Shown here: one piece after another, positions 27,555 to 36,720 of the stretch
Position numbering within the stretch: position 1 is the stretch's first letter
Layout: every line of letters begins with the position of its first letter
From: Candidatus Devosia symbiotica
GTDB lineage: Bacteria; Pseudomonadota; Alphaproteobacteria; Rhizobiales; Devosiaceae
Assembly: GCA_025050575.1 (NCBI GenBank)
Contig: JALBVE010000008.1
Coordinates: 1-51,181, forward strand
Direction of reading: 5' to 3'
DNA: 51,181 nucleotides
Translations under genes and position numbers: made by a program
The notes under the pieces: generated by a model
Database searches by the model: none
Seen by the model: the letters and a program-made list of their open reading frames with translations, nothing else
Told to the model about the DNA's origin: nothing

Positions 27555-27580
27555 CAGAGGCGGCGACCGCCTCTGGTAAT
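27555..27580 (+). terminator. Hairpin terminator after an unassigned gene tail
   Basis: CAGAGGCGG (27555-27563) and CCGCCTCTG (27567-27575) form a perfect 9-bp stem with a CGA loop, followed by GTAATTTAG. Just upstream a plus-strand frame (about 27440-27541) ends MRAEVPPDLGAGAQPSASDG and 7 more residues before TAG. It looks like the 3' end of a deleted gene whose terminator survived; I cannot identify it. The remaining 27580-27827 shows no gene. Confidence 0.55.
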
Positions 27581-27827
27581 TTAGTAAATGAGACGATCGC
27601 GCCTCGGGGCGCCGGGATTTCTGGTGAGTAGACCCTTGGTGCAAACCGTAGCCAACACCTTCCGCAGAACTAGACTGGGTAACGATACCAGCCCTCCCGA
27701 CAGTGGCCGTGCAGTTGATCGTTGCAACTCTCGATTATGCCCGGCTGATGGCCCCATTATGACGCAAGTGGCGCAGGCTGAGATAACTTATTGCACTGAC
27801 GAGTCACACGATGAGCCTTGCCATAAC

Positions 27828-27847
27828 ACATAAGTCTATGCTTATGT
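27828..27847. promoter_or_regulatory. Inverted repeat, probable ArsR operator
   Basis: ACATAAG (27828-27834) and CTTATGT (27841-27847) are perfect inverted 7-mers with a 6-bp spacer. They end where the ArsR-family coding sequence begins. Placement directly on the start suits autorepression. Confidence 0.6.
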
Positions 27848-28168
27848 ATGTGCATGAGTGGTATCGATATTTTCAAAGTGTTGGCCGATCCGACCCGCCG
27901 TGTCGTTCTGGAGCGGTTGGCGACGACTGAATTGACCGCCACCGATCTGCGCGAAGGCTTCGCCATTTCGCAGCCGGCGATGAGCCATCATCTTGCCGTG
28001 CTGCGCGCGGCCGGGCTAATCAGCGAGCGGCGCGAGGGGCGTTTTGCCTATTATCGGATGGCACCAGAAGGTCTAGCGCCGCTGCATTACTGGATCGCGC
28101 GCTACAAGGCCTTCTGGCCCAGCCGGATCGACAGTCTCAAAGATCTGCTCAAGGAGATGGATCAATGA
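27848..28168 (+). CDS. ArsR-family winged-helix regulator
   Basis: 106 residues (or 104 from the second ATG at 27854). Opening IDIFKVLADPTRRVVLERLA is the ArsR signature; TDLREGFAISQPAMSHHLAVLRAAGLI is the helix-turn-helix and EGRFAYYRMAPEGL the wing. There is no metal-binding Cys pair, so it belongs to the non-metal subgroup typically paired with an SRPBCC/AHSA1 protein, as here. The stop overlaps the ATG of that partner (ATGA). A perfect inverted repeat abuts the start and is the likely operator. Intact although its partner is broken. Confidence 0.92.
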   Translation: MCMSGIDIFKVLADPTRRVVLERLATTELTATDLREGFAISQPAMSHHLAVLRAAGLISERREGRFAYYRMAPEGLAPLHYWIARYKAFWPSRIDSLKDLLKEMDQ

Positions 28169-28506
28169 CCACCGATCATGACGCGCTGGTATTTGAGTGC
28201 GGCCTGGATGTGCCACCCGAAAAGGTGTGGCGCGCATTGAGCATCCCCGAATATCTCGAATGCCGGCTAAAGCTGGGCGAGGATGTCGAGTTGGCGGTAA
28301 TGGCTGCCTAGGAGAACAAGAGTCCGACCTATCACTGGCGCGAAGCCGGACAGGGCACATCGGCTCAGGCCGAGGACAACGTTGTGACCTTTGAGTTGAC
28401 GCCTACCGAGGATGGTGGCAGTTGGGTCAAGTTGACTCATGCGCCGATGGCCGTGCTGGTGGCGGCCAATAGCAATGCGGCGAGTACGCTGTTGCTCGCC
28501 GCCTAA
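28165..28506 (+). pseudogene. SRPBCC (AHSA1-like) domain protein with in-frame stop
   Basis: ATG at 28165 reads LVFECGLDVPPEKVWRALSIPEYL, the first strand and helix of an AHSA1-type START-like fold, then TAG at 28309-28311 (codon 49). The frame continues with SPTYHWREAG, VTFELTPTEDGGSWVKLTH and APMAVLVAANSNAASTLL to TAA at 28504-28506. No indel, so a single transition ended it. The length (113 codons) is shorter than many homologues, so an internal deletion near the stop is also likely. Partner of the upstream arsR. Confidence 0.8.
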
Positions 28507-28542
28507 AACCTAAATCACTTCAACGCTGAACGGAGGTTTGCC

Positions 28543-28617
28543 GATGTGCGACATGATGCAATTCATTCCCATGGTGGTGGAACAATCGAGCTGCGGGGAG
28601 CGAAGCTTTGATATCTA
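28543..28617 (+). pseudogene. clpP: 5' stub of clpP (ATP-dependent Clp protease proteolytic subunit)
   Basis: A strong GGAGG lies 8 nt before ATG at 28543, then 25 codons read [22 protein letters not shown]. This closely matches the ClpP N-terminus ([23 protein letters not shown]). After Tyr the match ends and the sequence becomes the antisense of an MFS transporter remnant. The catalytic Ser-His-Asp triad is absent. Many Hyphomicrobiales carry more than one clpP, so the essential copy may be elsewhere. Confidence 0.7.
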
Positions 28618-29060
28618 TGCATCATGCGACAGACGCCACATGATCACCGAGTTAGTGAACGAGGAAATGGCCATCAGCCCAGCCATGCCCGCGAAGGTAA
28701 CCGGGAAATACATGCCCAGGCCGTAAATACCGACATAGATCTACTGGGATGAGCTGATGAAGCCGAACAGCGCGCCAAACAGGAAGGTTCTGGCCAAGGT
28801 TGATGGGGGCAAAGGCGAACTGGCCAAAGGACGAGGCCGCTGTGGCGACGCCAAAGATCAGCAAGCGCTTTTCCTGCGGCACCGAACGACAAAAGGCAGC
28901 CACCACCACGCTAAACGAGGAAATGGCAATGCCGATGCCAATAATGATGCTGGCGGTTATCGCCATGATGCTGGCATCGGACGAGAAAACCAGCGGATGA
29001 GGTCATGTCGTATGGTCCCGGATGTTGGACCCAAGCTTTACGCTGGCATCATGATCGGGC
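28618..29060 (-). pseudogene. MFS transporter remnant, truncated at both ends
   Basis: Minus-strand translation gives ASIMAITASIIIGIGIAISS and an RSVPQEKRLLIFGVATAASS loop-helix typical of MFS carriers. After a shift it gives FLFGALFGFISSSQ, TAG, then IYVGIYGLGMYFPVTFAGMAGLMAISSFTNS. These correspond to about three to four transmembrane helices. Order and spacing suggest either one shrunken carrier or two carriers fused by deletion. The 3' end is joined to the clpP stub. The sequence between 29060 and the grxD terminator shows nothing recognisable. Confidence 0.65.
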
Positions 29061-29116
29061 AAAGCGACAAAGCGGAATGGGCGCCATCAAGATTGATGAT
29101 GAGCGAGCCACGCAAA

Positions 29117-29143
29117 CAAAAAATGCCGGACCATGGGCCCGGC
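29117..29143 (-). terminator. Rho-independent terminator of grxD
   Basis: On the minus strand GCCGGGCC and GGTCCGGC pair around ATG to form a strong stem, followed by ATTTTTTG. It lies 26 bp after the grxD stop. Confidence 0.8.
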
Positions 29144-29168
29144 GTTTGATCGGTCTGAGCGGTGCCGA

Positions 29169-29504
29169 TCAAGCGGTCTGTTTGACTGGGATGCCAGCGG
29201 CTTCCATATGGGCCTGCAATTCGCCAGCCTGGAACATTTCGCGGACGATATCGGCGCCGCCGACGAATTTACCCTTGACGTAGAGCTGTGGAATAGTCGG
29301 CCAATTGGTATAGGCCTTGATGCCATCACGCAGTTCGGCGCTCTCGAGCACGTTGGCGCTATCATAGGTGAGGCCGAGATAGTTCAGGATTTGGACGACC
29401 TGGCCGGAAAAGCCGCATTGCGGAAAGTCTGGCGAGCCCTTCATAAACAAGAAGACGTCGTTGGACTTCACTTTGTCGTCGATAAAAGAGTTGATATCGG
29501 TCAT
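29169..29504 (-). CDS. grxD: Monothiol glutaredoxin Grx4/GrxD (CGFS type)
   Basis: 111 residues from ATG at 29504. The CGFS active site is at Cys30-Ser33, preceded by [34 protein letters not shown] holds the glutathione-binding TIP and GG motifs. Such proteins carry 2Fe-2S clusters and transfer them, often as a heterodimer with BolA. A bolA gene lies about 1 kb upstream on the same strand, with two genes between. Intact, with its own terminator. Confidence 0.95.
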   Translation of the reverse strand: MTDINSFIDDKVKSNDVFLFMKGSPDFPQCGFSGQVVQILNYLGLTYDSANVLESAELRDGIKAYTNWPTIPQLYVKGKFVGGADIVREMFQAGELQAHMEAAGIPVKQTA

Positions 29505-29673
29505 AGCATGTAGCCTTTCATGAGCCGAGGTGAGCCCGAAAATTGTTGGTCCATAAATAGGAGCTTGATGCGACCCTGTCGAGGGGTGCATCGGCAATCG
29601 CCGATCAAGTTGCGGTGCGTCACAAAGACGTCCTGGCAGCAGGCGATTTTTTTGGCTATAGCTGCGCGGCGAT

Positions 29674-30235
29674 TCAGGGATGGCTGGTGACGTCTTCAAG
29701 CGAATTGAATTGTACCGCCTCCCAGCCGGCGCGATGGGGTGCCATCGATCACCTTGGATGTATCATCGAAAAACAGCAGCGGTTCGGATTGCAGGCCAAT
29801 GCGTGCTTCGATGAAATCGAAAAAGCTCTGATGCGGTTTGAGAACGCCGACGCGGGCGGAATAGAAAAAGTCCTCGAACAGTTCGGACAGGCCCAGATGG
29901 CTCCACAGTCAATTGGTGCGCAGGTGCTCCCGCATAATCTCGAGCAGTGGCTGGTTGAGAGCGCTGTCATGGCTGAGCCAATAGTTCACCACGGTCATGG
30001 GTGAGCCTGTATAGCCCATTGCGGGTAGCCGACGCTTAAGGGCGTCTACCAGGGAGACTTGGCCAATGATAATTTTTTTGATAAAGGTGTCGTAAATGAA
30101 CTCTTGCTGGAAACGTTCCGGGTCAATGCTCAGATCGGCCAACAGATTTTCATTCCAGCACAGTTGTAGTTTGGGATGGGCGTGATAGCCGTTAATCAAC
30201 ATACCATCGATATCGAAAAATACGGCACGGGTCAT
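29674..30235 (-). pseudogene. HAD-superfamily hydrolase, broken
   Basis: The start RAVFFDIDGMLINGY keeps the nucleophile motif DxDG with Asp residues intact. TGA at 29909-29911 interrupts after REHLRTN. The frame continues LWSHLGLSELFEDFFYSARVG and VLKPHQSFFDFIEARIG (motif III Lys-Pro) and [15 protein letters not shown] (motif IV Asp pair). A final shift near 29730 restores [17 protein letters not shown] and TGA at 29674. Type IA with helical cap; the substrate is not predictable. One stop and one indel make it inactive. Overlaps the next upstream gene by 4 bp. Confidence 0.88.
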
Positions 30236-30549
30236 TGTCGCCTGACCATTGCACCAAGTTCGGCAAGGACTTCGGGCGGAATGCTTCGGTTCTGAATAAT
30301 ATCGGCATATTTGCGGAAGCCGATCAGTTCGCGCTGCACGAAAGAGGCCCAGACAGCTGTCTGTGCATGGGGCAACTGGTCGGCGCGGTCGGCTTTAGCG
30401 CTGGCGAGAGCAGCGATGGCGACAATGACCTTGTGCTTGGCAGCGCTGAGCGAAGAGGCGCGTTCGGCCATGATCTTATGGTCGAGGGCGGTGGTGCCGG
30501 CCTCGGGTTTGACCATGCAGATCAGATCAGGCGATTCACGCAACATCAC
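30232..30549 (-). CDS. Uncharacterised small alpha-helical protein (possibly DUF6665)
   Basis: 105 residues, uninterrupted: TALDHKIMAERASSLSAAKHKVIVAIAAL, a long amphipathic helix, then TAVWASFVQRELIGFR and IPPEVLAELGAMVRR. The pattern resembles a small helical family common in Hyphomicrobiales near bolA/grxD; the DUF6665 name is from memory and uncertain. No signal peptide, no membrane segment and no catalytic motif. The stop overlaps the start of the broken HAD gene, so they were co-transcribed. Function unknown. Confidence 0.7.
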   Translation of the reverse strand: MMLRESPDLICMVKPEAGTTALDHKIMAERASSLSAAKHKVIVAIAALASAKADRADQLPHAQTAVWASFVQRELIGFRKYADIIQNRSIPPEVLAELGAMVRRQ

Positions 30550-30564
30550 CGTGGCGCTCTGCGT

Positions 30565-30798
30565 TTATTCCGGGGCGCTGGTCTGCAGCGCCAGGGCGTG
30601 CAGGGCACCGCCCATATCGCCCTGCAGGGCGGCATAGACCAGTTGATGCTGCTGCACGCGGGACTTGCCGCGGAACTGCTCGGAGATCACCTTGGCGGCC
30701 AAGTGGTCGCCATCGCCGGCCAGATCGCGAATCTCGATATTAGCGTCGGGAATAGCGGCCTTGATGCGACGCTCGATTTCAGTGGCTTCCATCGGCAT
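30565..30798 (-). CDS. bolA: BolA-family protein
   Basis: 77 residues starting at ATG 30798 (the frame reaches 30885, but family length and start support this one). EIERRIKAAIPDANIEIRDLAGDGDHLAAKVISEQFRG is the class II-type KH-like fold, with the metal-ligand His in GDHLAA and the HQLVYAALQG end. BolA proteins heterodimerise with monothiol Grx4 over a shared 2Fe-2S cluster; grxD is 1 kb downstream. Intact. Confidence 0.93.
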   Translation of the reverse strand: MPMEATEIERRIKAAIPDANIEIRDLAGDGDHLAAKVISEQFRGKSRVQQHQLVYAALQGDMGGALHALALQTSAPE

Positions 30799-30894
30799 GA
30801 CACGACTCCTTGAGTAGATGGTGGTCTGGTGACCCATTGTTGCCAAGATAGAGCAGGCTGCTGATAGCATCAATATGGCACGCATTGCTTGGCG

Positions 30895-31488
30895 CTATTG
30901 CGCGGGGACGATTTCTGTCAGCGGACTGACTGCGACGCAGCACTCGGCATCGGCGTTGGTGGAGAAATTGGCAATGATAAAATCGATGATCGGGCGGGCC
31001 TGCTCGGCCTGCGTGGTGTCGAACAGACAATCAAGCGTATAGCCGAGGCCATGGGCAACAGTTTCGGTATGGATGATGGTCAGCGGCACGCCCATGGGCG
31101 AGTCGGTGCTGGTGCCCTCGTAGAGCAGGGCGCGATCGCTCTGATATGCTGTGGGGCCATGAGCGCCTAGCACAAAGCCGGGGAAGGTGTTGCGCCAGCC
31201 CGCTTCCACCTCTGCGGTGACCAAGGAGGCCAGCGCATCCTCGGGAGTCCAGTCGGTCTGATCGACTGGCACATAGCTCATAGTACATTGCAGCGGCGCA
31301 TTGGGGTTATTGATGGTCAGCGGCTTGTCGATACCGCCGGAGGCTTCCATCGTATCGGGGTAGATCAGGGTGTAGGACTGATCGGGCAGAACCGAATGGG
31401 TTACCTCGATATCTTGTGTGAAAGCAGCCTGTGTCCCCAGTGCCAGGGTCACCGTGGTCAGGCAGAAGATGGCCGGTCGAATGTTCAT
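30895..31488 (-). CDS. Exported protein of unknown function
   Basis: 197 residues with a clear Sec signal peptide (about residues 1-24: RPAIFCLTTVTLALGTQAAFTQ, predicted cut near AFA/AFT). The mature part has mixed beta-strand character (SYTLIYPDTMEASGG, LQCTMSYVPVDQTDWT, LGYTLDCLFDTTQAEQARP) and four Cys that could form two disulphides. I recognise no domain. Intact in a decaying neighbourhood, which suggests a periplasmic role still under selection. Probably monocistronic. Confidence 0.75.
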   Translation of the reverse strand: MNIRPAIFCLTTVTLALGTQAAFTQDIEVTHSVLPDQSYTLIYPDTMEASGGIDKPLTINNPNAPLQCTMSYVPVDQTDWTPEDALASLVTAEVEAGWRNTFPGFVLGAHGPTAYQSDRALLYEGTSTDSPMGVPLTIIHTETVAHGLGYTLDCLFDTTQAEQARPIIDFIIANFSTNADAECCVAVSPLTEIVPAQ

Positions 31489-31567
31489 TGTGATCTCCAG
31501 AAAACGCGACGCTGCCCCTAGGGTTCAAAACACCCCAAAGAGCGGCGATCATAAGGCAGAGAGTCGA

Positions 31568-33802
31568 TTAGTCCGCGGCGCTTGCCATAAAGTCGGGAAA
31601 CCATCTCTCATGCGCGGCTTTAAGGTCGGCGATAGACACGGGACGGGCTGCGCCCAGTACTAGATCGGCGCCGCCGGTCGTGCCAATGCTTGGGCAGAAG
31701 ATGCCAAGCGTTTTGGCTTCAGCCCAAAGCGATTTCATCGCATCGCCATGCGGGTCGAGATTAACGGTGATCAGATAGCGGCCCTGATCCTCGCCAAAAT
31801 ACTGCAGGATCGGATCCTGGCCTTCGAGGCGTTCGATCCGGGCGCCAATGCCCGATGCGACGGCCATTTCAGCTAAGGCAATGCCCAGGCCGCCGTCGGA
31901 CAGGTCGTGGCAGGCAGTGACGACACCGGAGCGGATCAGCTTGCGCACGAAATCGCCGGTGCGGCGCTCATGAGGCAGGTCGACATGCGGGGCCGCGCCG
32001 TCGCGCCGGTTGAATAGATCACGCAGATAAATTGACTGGCCCAGATGGGTGCCGCGCAGATCGGGCGCACCCACCAGCAGGATGGCCTGGTTTTCAGCGG
32101 CAAAGCCAATATGGGCCATGCCGGCCCAGTCGGGCAGCAGGCCGACGCCGCCAATGGTGGGGGTGGGCAGGATGCCCTGACCATTGGTTTCATTGTAGAG
32201 CGAGACATTGCCCGAGACGATCGGGAAATCGAGCGCTAGACAGGCCTCGCCAATTCCCTTGATAGCATGAACCAGTTGGCTCATGATTTCGGGCCGCTCG
32301 GGATTGCCAAAATTGAGATTGTCGGTGGCCGCCAGCGGCTCGGCGCCGGTCGCTGTCAGATTGCGCCAGGCCTCGGCAACCGCCTGTTTGCCACCCTCAT
32401 AGGGATCTGCTTGGCAATAGCGCGGGTTGACGTCCGAGGTGAAGGCCAGGCCCTTGGTGGAATGACCATCAACGCGGATGACGCCGGCATCGCCGCCCGG
32501 CCGCTGCACGGAATTACCCTGGATCATCGTGTCGTATTGCTCATAGACCCAGCGGCGCGAGGCGATCTGGTGACCGCCGATCAGCTTGAGCAGGGCATCG
32601 GCGATATCCATCTGCGGCACGTCGCCCGCGGCCAGTCCGGGAGCCGGGTTAGCTTGCGTCCAGGGACGATCATATTCGGGGGCCTCATCGCCCAGTTCTT
32701 TGATCGGCAGATTGGCGACTTCGTCGCCCTGCCAGATCACGCGGAAGCGTAGATCATCGGTGGTCTTGCCTACGGTGGCGAAATCGAGCTCCCATTTGAC
32801 GAAGACAGCGCGGGCGACGGCTTCCTTGTCGGGATGCAGCACCATAAGCATGCGCTCCTGGGATTCCGAGAGCATCATCTCATAGGGAGTCATATTGGTT
32901 TCGCGTACTGGCACCATGTCTAGGTTCAGCTCAATCCCTAGATTGCCCTTGGCGCCCATTTCGACGGCAGAACAGGTCAGCCCGGCTGCTCCCATATCCT
33001 GGATAGCGATGACGGCGCCCGTGGCCATCAGTTCAAGGCAGGCTTCGAGCAGGCGTTTTTCGGTGAAGGGGTCGCCAATCTGCACGGTGGGGCGCTTTTC
33101 CTCGATATCGTCGCCGAATTCGGCCGAGGCCATGATGGCGCCGCCGACGCCGTCGCGGCCGGTCTTGGCACCAAGATAGACCACGGGCAGGCCCACGCCT
33201 TTAGCTTCGGACAGAAAGATCTTGTCGATATCGGCCAGACCCGCGGCAAAGGCATTGACCAGGATATTGCCGTTGTAGCTAGCATCAAACTCGACTTCGC
33301 CACCCACGGTGGGGACACCAAAGGCATTGGCATAGCCGCCAATGCCGGCCACGACGCCGGACACCAGATGCTGGGTCTTTTCATGATCAACCGCGCCAAA
33401 GCGCAGCGCGTTCATCGCTGCGACGGGGCGAGCGCCCATAGTGAAGACGTCGCGCAGAATGCCGCCCATGCCGGTACCGGCGCCCTGATAGGGCTCGATG
33501 AAGGAAGGATGATTGTGCGATTCCATCTTGAAGACCACGGCCTGGCCATCGCCGATATCGACGACGCCGGCGTTTTCGCCGGGGCCCTGAATGACGCGCG
33601 GACCTGTCATCGGTAGGGTCTTGAGCCATTTCTTGGAGGACTTATAAGAACAATGCTCATTCCACATCGCCGAGAAGATGCCTAGCTCGGTATAGGTCGG
33701 CGTGCGGCCGATCAGATCGAGAATCTTCTGGTACTCGTCAGGCTTGAGCCTGTGATCGGCAACGAGTGCGGGCGTAATGGCGATGTCGTTGGGAATGGTC
33801 AT
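31568..33802 (-). CDS. purL: Phosphoribosylformylglycinamidine synthase subunit PurL
   Basis: 744 residues, the small PurL form that needs PurS and PurQ. Converts FGAR to FGAM using ATP and ammonia channelled from Pur[27 protein letters not shown] carries the conserved His; [27 protein letters not shown] the nucleotide-binding motif (H-N-H-P-S); GGxxR-type loops are kept, as is [21 protein letters not shown] at 33802 shares a base with the stop of the upstream DJ-1-like gene. No interruption, so purine synthesis is retained. Confidence 0.96.
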   Translation of the reverse strand: MTIPNDIAITPALVADHRLKPDEYQKILDLIGRTPTYTELGIFSAMWNEHCSYKSSKKWLKTLPMTGPRVIQGPGENAGVVDIGDGQAVVFKMESHNHPSFIEPYQGAGTGMGGILRDVFTMGARPVAAMNALRFGAVDHEKTQHLVSGVVAGIGGYANAFGVPTVGGEVEFDASYNGNILVNAFAAGLADIDKIFLSEAKGVGLPVVYLGAKTGRDGVGGAIMASAEFGDDIEEKRPTVQIGDPFTEKRLLEACLELMATGAVIAIQDMGAAGLTCSAVEMGAKGNLGIELNLDMVPVRETNMTPYEMMLSESQERMLMVLHPDKEAVARAVFVKWELDFATVGKTTDDLRFRVIWQGDEVANLPIKELGDEAPEYDRPWTQANPAPGLAAGDVPQMDIADALLKLIGGHQIASRRWVYEQYDTMIQGNSVQRPGGDAGVIRVDGHSTKGLAFTSDVNPRYCQADPYEGGKQAVAEAWRNLTATGAEPLAATDNLNFGNPERPEIMSQLVHAIKGIGEACLALDFPIVSGNVSLYNETNGQGILPTPTIGGVGLLPDWAGMAHIGFAAENQAILLVGAPDLRGTHLGQSIYLRDLFNRRDGAAPHVDLPHERRTGDFVRKLIRSGVVTACHDLSDGGLGIALAEMAVASGIGARIERLEGQDPILQYFGEDQGRYLITVNLDPHGDAMKSLWAEAKTLGIFCPSIGTTGGADLVLGAARPVSIADLKAAHERWFPDFMASAAD

Positions 33803-34407
33803 CAAGCAGCGTTTCCGTAGGGCGGCTCTGGAAAATATTCCATATGGGTCTGGGTAGAGCGGGCCGTGTCATCACCAAACAAATGCCCGACGAGCCACAA
33901 GGACATGTCGATGCCGGCAGAGACGCCGGCGCTGGTGACCAGGTTTCTGTCATACACGTAACGTTGGTTGAGAATATAGGTATGGGGCGTGGACGCGCAG
34001 GAAATCGAGAGCACCACGATTAGTGGTGGCCTGGCTGTCTTCAAGGAAGACGGTGCGCCTAGCAGAGCAGCGCCGATGCATACTGAGGTCTCCCAGATCG
34101 CGTCCGACAGATAGAGGCGTAGTTCTGCGTTAAATTCGTCGTCCTGGGCCAGGACATGGATGCCCTGGCCGCTGGGTATCAACACGACATCGGCGTGGGG
34201 CTTGTCGGCGAAAGCATAGTCGGTGGTAACCTTGAGGCCATTAGCATAGGTGACAGCGGCATCGCGCCAGCCAATGCTAAACATATCGAGCGGAGCGCTG
34301 AGTAGCCTGGCAGTGGTGAACATCTCCCAGGGGCCGATGAAATTGAGCTCCTCAATGCCAGAGACAATCAGGATAGCAATGCTGGTGCGGTAGATAAAGT
34401 TAGGCAT
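33802..34407 (-). CDS. DJ-1/PfpI-like protein with a frameshifted central segment
   Basis: 201 codons remain open. The start [21 protein letters not shown] and the nucleophile elbow [10 protein letters not shown] (Cys) match the DJ-1/PfpI group of isocyanide-hydratase-like proteins; [31 protein letters not shown] is the conserved end. Between them about 25 residues are out of frame. The +1 frame there reads [21 protein letters not shown], the proper ATTH-type segment. So two compensating indels replaced an internal strand and the protein is probably misfolded. Sits between purQ and purL. Confidence 0.75.
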   Translation of the reverse strand: MPNFIYRTSIAILIVSGIEELNFIGPWEMFTTARLLSAPLDMFSIGWRDAAVTYANGLKVTTDYAFADKPHADVVLIPSGQGIHVLAQDDEFNAELRLYLSDAIWETSVCIGAALLGAPSSLKTARPPLIVVLSISCASTPHTYILNQRYVYDRNLVTSAGVSAGIDMSLWLVGHLFGDDTARSTQTHMEYFPEPPYGNAA

Positions 34408-34506
34408 GGACGATCCTCCGGGATTGAAGCAGGCACCGGACAGGCGAGATGAAGGCAGCGCGCCGCAGATCCAAACAGGCGAGCAGGCAGGCGATGGGGC
34501 TTCATC

Positions 34507-35175
34507 TCAAGCCGCCTCGTCCAACAGGCCAGAAAACAATGCCCTGCCATCGGTGCCGCCATGGGCGGCCTCAATGAGATTTTCCGGATGCGGCATCAGG
34601 CCGAGCACGTTTTTGCCAGCGTTGAGAATGCCGGCGATGTCGCGCAGCGAGCCGTTTGGATTGGTGTCCTCGGCATAGCGGAAGGCAATCTGGCCTTCGC
34701 CGGACAGTCGATCCAGCGTCTCGGAATCGGCGAAATAATTGCCGTCATGATGGGCCACTGGGCAGCGGATGATCTGGCCCTGGGCATAACCGCTGGTGAA
34801 AGCGGTGTTGGTATTGGTGATCTCGAGTTTGACCTCGCGGCAGACGAATTTGAGCGAGGTATTGCGCATCAGCGCCCCGGGCAGCAGGCCTGCCTCGATC
34901 AGGATCTGGAAGCCATTGCAGACGCCAAGCACCTTGACGCCCTTGTCTGCCCGTTCGCGCACTCGGTCCATGATCGGCGAGCGCGCTGCGATGGCGCCGC
35001 AGCGCAGATAGTCGCCATAAGAAAAGCCGCCGGGAATGACGATCAAGTCAACATCAGGCAGGTCAGTATCCTGGTGCCAAACAATGGCAGGGGCAGTGCC
35101 CGATACCTTGGTCAATGCCGCGATCATGTCGCGATCACGATTGAGTCCAGGGAAGACGATGACGGCGGATTTCAT
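34507..35175 (-). CDS. purQ: Phosphoribosylformylglycinamidine synthase subunit PurQ (glutaminase)
   Basis: 222 residues. Class I glutamine amidotransferase supplying ammonia to Pur[16 protein letters not shown] opens; the oxyanion loop [18 protein letters not shown], the nucleophile [19 protein letters not shown] (Cys) and the His-Glu pair in [12 protein letters not shown] are all in place. Intact. purS should be next to it but lies 3.6 kb upstream, beyond a dead glycan cluster, although all remain on the same strand. Confidence 0.96.
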   Translation of the reverse strand: MKSAVIVFPGLNRDRDMIAALTKVSGTAPAIVWHQDTDLPDVDLIVIPGGFSYGDYLRCGAIAARSPIMDRVRERADKGVKVLGVCNGFQILIEAGLLPGALMRNTSLKFVCREVKLEITNTNTAFTSGYAQGQIIRCPVAHHDGNYFADSETLDRLSGEGQIAFRYAEDTNPNGSLRDIAGILNAGKNVLGLMPHPENLIEAAHGGTDGRALFSGLLDEAA

Positions 35176-35299
35176 CGGCTATTCCTCGCTATGTTAGGAG
35201 TTGCTAGGCTCTTTTGGTGAGTCTCGGCGGAAAAGGCAAGGGTCGAGATATCGTATCCCGGCCCGATCTCATCGGTGGCAATGGTGAAGCTACTCGGCC

Positions 35300-36100
35300 G
35301 GGCTGATCGACAGCTGCTCGTGGCGGTGCCTGGTGCCGGGGGGTGCGCCCAATCGGGCCGCTCGAACAGAAACTTTCCAAGGCCGGTGCGCCCTACCAGC
35401 CAGTAGAGCACCAATCGCGAGATAATGGCGATGGCCATGATCAGAAAGGTCAGCGCGGTGAGCTCAATAATGCCGAACTTGATCAGCAGGGTGCGCGAAA
35501 TTCCCAAGGACAGCACGAAGACGACATAGACAGTCAGCGACTAGCTGCCCATTCAGCGCAACCAGTTCATTGCGGGCAGGCGGCTGAGCATAGCGGCGAT
35601 GACGCAGAGCGCGGCGATGCCGACCAAAGTCAGCATGAGACGAACGCCGGGCAGGCCAGCCAGATCCATAACGAGGTGAATTAGGTCCATGTAAAAGCCT
35701 GGCGAAAAGACTAGCGCGACGTAGACGGTGATCCAGGTAACCAGGCCGGCCAGCGTCAGAGCGACGTGGTCGGTAGCCCAGGCGGAACAGGTGTGGCGCC
35801 AGGATATAGTCAGAATAGAAGAAGACGAAATAGGCGGCGAACTAGTCGATAGCATATCTGCCGGTGTGGATGGCTGCCATCTGCAGGATAGCGGCCATGA
35901 CGAATACTGCCCAGAACCGGGGCGCGCAGATCGTGCAGTAGTTTGGCCACCGCACCGACCATGGCCAGCAGATAGATGAACCAGAGGACGCCATAGGATT
36001 CCATGATCGCCCAGGTCAAGGCCTGCAGCGCGCCGACCGGATCGGCGGTGAGCAGGCCGACCTTGAAGACGATAATGTTGCGGTGAGCGTCAGTAGAACG
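35300..36100 (-). pseudogene. Acyltransferase-3-like membrane protein, C-terminal part, broken
   Basis: Fragments in several minus frames give NIIVFKVGLLTADPVGALQALTW, MESYGVLWFIYLLAMVGAVAKLLH, VALVFSPGFYMDLIHLVMDLAG and SLTVYVVFVLSLGISRTLLIKFG, ending RLVLYWLVGRTGLGKFLFERP. These are the late transmembrane helices of OafA-like acyltransferase-3 proteins, which O-acylate surface glycans. Stops in NWLR*MGS*SL (near 35545) and several shifts kill it. The N-terminal half with the catalytic His is missing; the upstream sequence belongs to a different membrane protein. Boundaries approximate. Confidence 0.75.
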
Positions 36101-36109
36101 AACAGGATG

Positions 36110-36713
36110 AAGCGATCATTCCACAGACCGTAGCAGAGCAGGGCCTAGCCCAGCAGCGCGGTCAGGCGGGTGCCGCGATGCCACTGCATGATCAGCCAGA
36201 AGCCGAACAAGAAGCCGGCATAAAAGTGAAAGCCGCAGGCGAGCGCCATGACCCTGGTGGCGGCGACAGAACGGGCAGTGCGCTGCAGCAGCATGGCCAC
36301 AAGCATTGCGGTCAGAACCAGTTCATAGGGGCGAAAATGATGGTCCCAATATTGCAGCAAGACATGGGAAAACAGCACCATCAGCAGCAGGACTTAGCCG
36401 CGCAGCAGGCGCGCCAACAACAGGGCATTGATGATGGCGACGCCGAGCGTGAAATATCGCGCCTGGTTGAAATCAAGCACGCTTGCGGGGCCGCGCAGCA
36501 GCCAATACCACAGGGGTGGGTGGCCTTCGCTCGGAATGACCAGGAATTCGAGCGGGCTGGATAGCGATTAGGCCCAGAGCCATGCTTGGGCCTCGTCGCG
36601 CCAAGGTTGATGGCCGATCGTCAGGGCAATCTGGACGGCGCAATATAGGCCACAACAATGACGACGATGGCGAGGCGATCGAGACCGCTTATGGTCCCGA
36701 TATCCTCGCTCAC
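36110..36713 (-). pseudogene. Glycosyltransferase-C-like polytopic membrane protein, truncated
   Basis: GTG at 36713, 8 bp after the FAD-oxidoreductase stop, starts a hydrophobic segment. After a shift it reads LTIGHQPWRDEAQAWLWA, TAG, SLSSPLEFLVIPSEGHPPLWYWLLR: the W-R-D-E-A and E-G-H-P-P motifs resemble PMT/ArnT-like GT-C enzymes, where such acidic and His residues lie in the first periplasmic loop. It then has TAA, a VLLLMVLFSHVLLQYW helix pair, and TAG near 36145. It is fused, apparently by deletion, to the acyltransferase remnant. The substrate is unknown; a lipid-linked sugar is typical for the family. Confidence 0.6.
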
Positions 36714-36720
36714 GACTAGC

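Noticed and set aside
28543..28726. Whole 61-codon frame at 28543 as an intact small gene
   Set aside because: Only the first 25 codons match ClpP. The remainder is antisense to MFS helices, so it is a junction and not a gene.
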